Positions 5,306 through 5,598 of a stretch of 5,598 nt of DNA are shown piece by piece. How positions within the stretch are numbered: the first letter of the stretch is position 1; every line of letters starts with the position of its first letter. The stretch is from the NCBI GenBank assembly GCA_045540315.1, contig JAZQHA010000142.1, positions 1 to 5,598 of the forward strand, in the 5' to 3' direction. The translations under genes and the position numbers were made by a program. Below the pieces are notes generated by a model. The model made no database searches and was not told where the DNA came from. It was given only the letters and a program-made list of their open reading frames with translations. This DNA comes from CAG-557 sp045540315 (GTDB taxonomy: Bacteria; Bacillota; Clostridia; Oscillospirales; Acutalibacteraceae).

Positions 5306-5598
5306 ATGCACATGAAGAATGAAACTCAAGATTTGTTGCAAAAGGCCGTTGAAAATGAGATAATTGATGTGGCTAGTGTTCGGATGCAGGTAGATGAAAT
5401 GGAAAGAAAGCAGATTTTGTCTGAGCATCCCTACCAAATGTGGGAAGGTGCTAACGGACTGTGGTACACCTACCTAAAGGAAGGAGAAAAAAGAAAGCTA
5501 AAGAAAAGAAAAACCCGGAAGGAGCTGGAAGATGCTGTGGTTGCTTTTTATCGTAGGCAAGAAGTGAATCCTACGGTAGAGGAGCTTTTTAAAGAGTG
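5306..5598 (+). CDS. int: Tyrosine recombinase/integrase, 5' part including the true start
   Basis: This is the N-terminal part of the same integrase; bases 5458-5598 duplicate 1-141, and the frame continues there without a break. Two in-frame ATGs, at 5306 and 5312, follow the Shine-Dalgarno-like AAGGGAG at 5295-5301. The first is 4 nt away and gives 401 aa; the second is 10 nt away and gives 399 aa. I chose the first, but either is possible. Residues about 45-80 (LWYTYLKEGEKRKL, then a Lys/Arg-rich helix ending DAVVAFYRR) look like the small three-stranded arm-type DNA-binding domain found at the N-terminus of Tn916-like integrases. The preceding 45 residues are charged and helical-looking and probably form a linker or an extra helix. 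int is divergent from rep and shares the control region at 4991-5305 with it. Confidence 0.93.
   Translation, partial: MHMKNETQDLLQKAVENEIIDVASVRMQVDEMERKQILSEHPYQMWEGANGLWYTYLKEGEKRKLKKRKTRKELEDAVVAFYRRQEVNPTVEELFKE
5458..5598. repeat. Terminal direct repeat, copy 2 (circular overlap)
   Basis: Exact second copy of bases 1-141. Removing it leaves a 5457-bp circle. Confidence 0.95.

Noticed and set aside
5147..5437. A 96-codon - strand ORF over the control region and the int start.
   Set aside because: It overlaps the int 5' end in antisense and the AT-rich repeats, has no ribosome binding site, and looks low-complexity.
1..5598. CRISPR array, rRNA genes, complete tRNA genes or insertion sequences.
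   Set aside because: No regularly spaced long repeats, no complete tRNA cloverleaf, and no transposase or terminal inverted repeats were seen; the only tRNA resemblance is the partial 3' end near 1126.

Overview
The window is one complete small circular element, written out slightly more than once. Positions 1-141 recur exactly at 5458-5598, so the unique circle is 5457 bp. The integrase gene is cut by the arbitrary linearisation point and reads straight through the join (5306-5457, then 1-1054). AT-rich DNA, strong AGGAGG-type ribosome binding sites and the protein families point to a low-GC Bacillota host, probably a gut Clostridia-like bacterium. The host cannot be fixed from the sequence alone.

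The circle carries only three convincing genes: a Tn916/phage-type tyrosine integrase (401 aa, + strand), a MobV-type relaxase (447 aa, - strand) and a large rolling-circle replication initiator (672 aa, - strand). The initiator joins an HUH nickase resembling RepB of pMV158 to a superfamily 3 helicase. I see no cargo, resistance, toxin-antitoxin or partition gene, and no recognisable excisionase. The simplest reading is a minimal integrative and mobilizable element, or integrating plasmid: it can enter the chromosome through Int, be mobilized through Mob and a helper conjugation system, and replicate as a circle through Rep.

Layout: the 3' part of int (1-1054); an intergenic stretch (1055-1349) with a putative attP flanked by GTAATCAA repeats and a strong bidirectional terminator between the convergent int and mob genes; mob (1350-2693, -); a 278-bp gap (2694-2971) with a large hairpin (oriT candidate), a bidirectional terminator and a cluster of TTAGTGGTG repeats; rep (2972-4990, -); a 315-bp control region (4991-5305) between the divergent rep and int genes; the 5' part of int (5306-5598).

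The control region is the most striking non-coding part. A perfect 11-bp stem with a 10-nt loop sits between two identical 29-bp blocks, each holding three tandem 9-bp TTTACTCA units. This looks like a rolling-circle double-strand origin with Rep-binding iterons, and the hairpin plus T-run may also end a short antisense RNA against the rep leader. The HUH-SF3 Rep, iterons and stem-loop together resemble the bacterial plasmids thought to be related to CRESS-DNA viruses such as geminiviruses.
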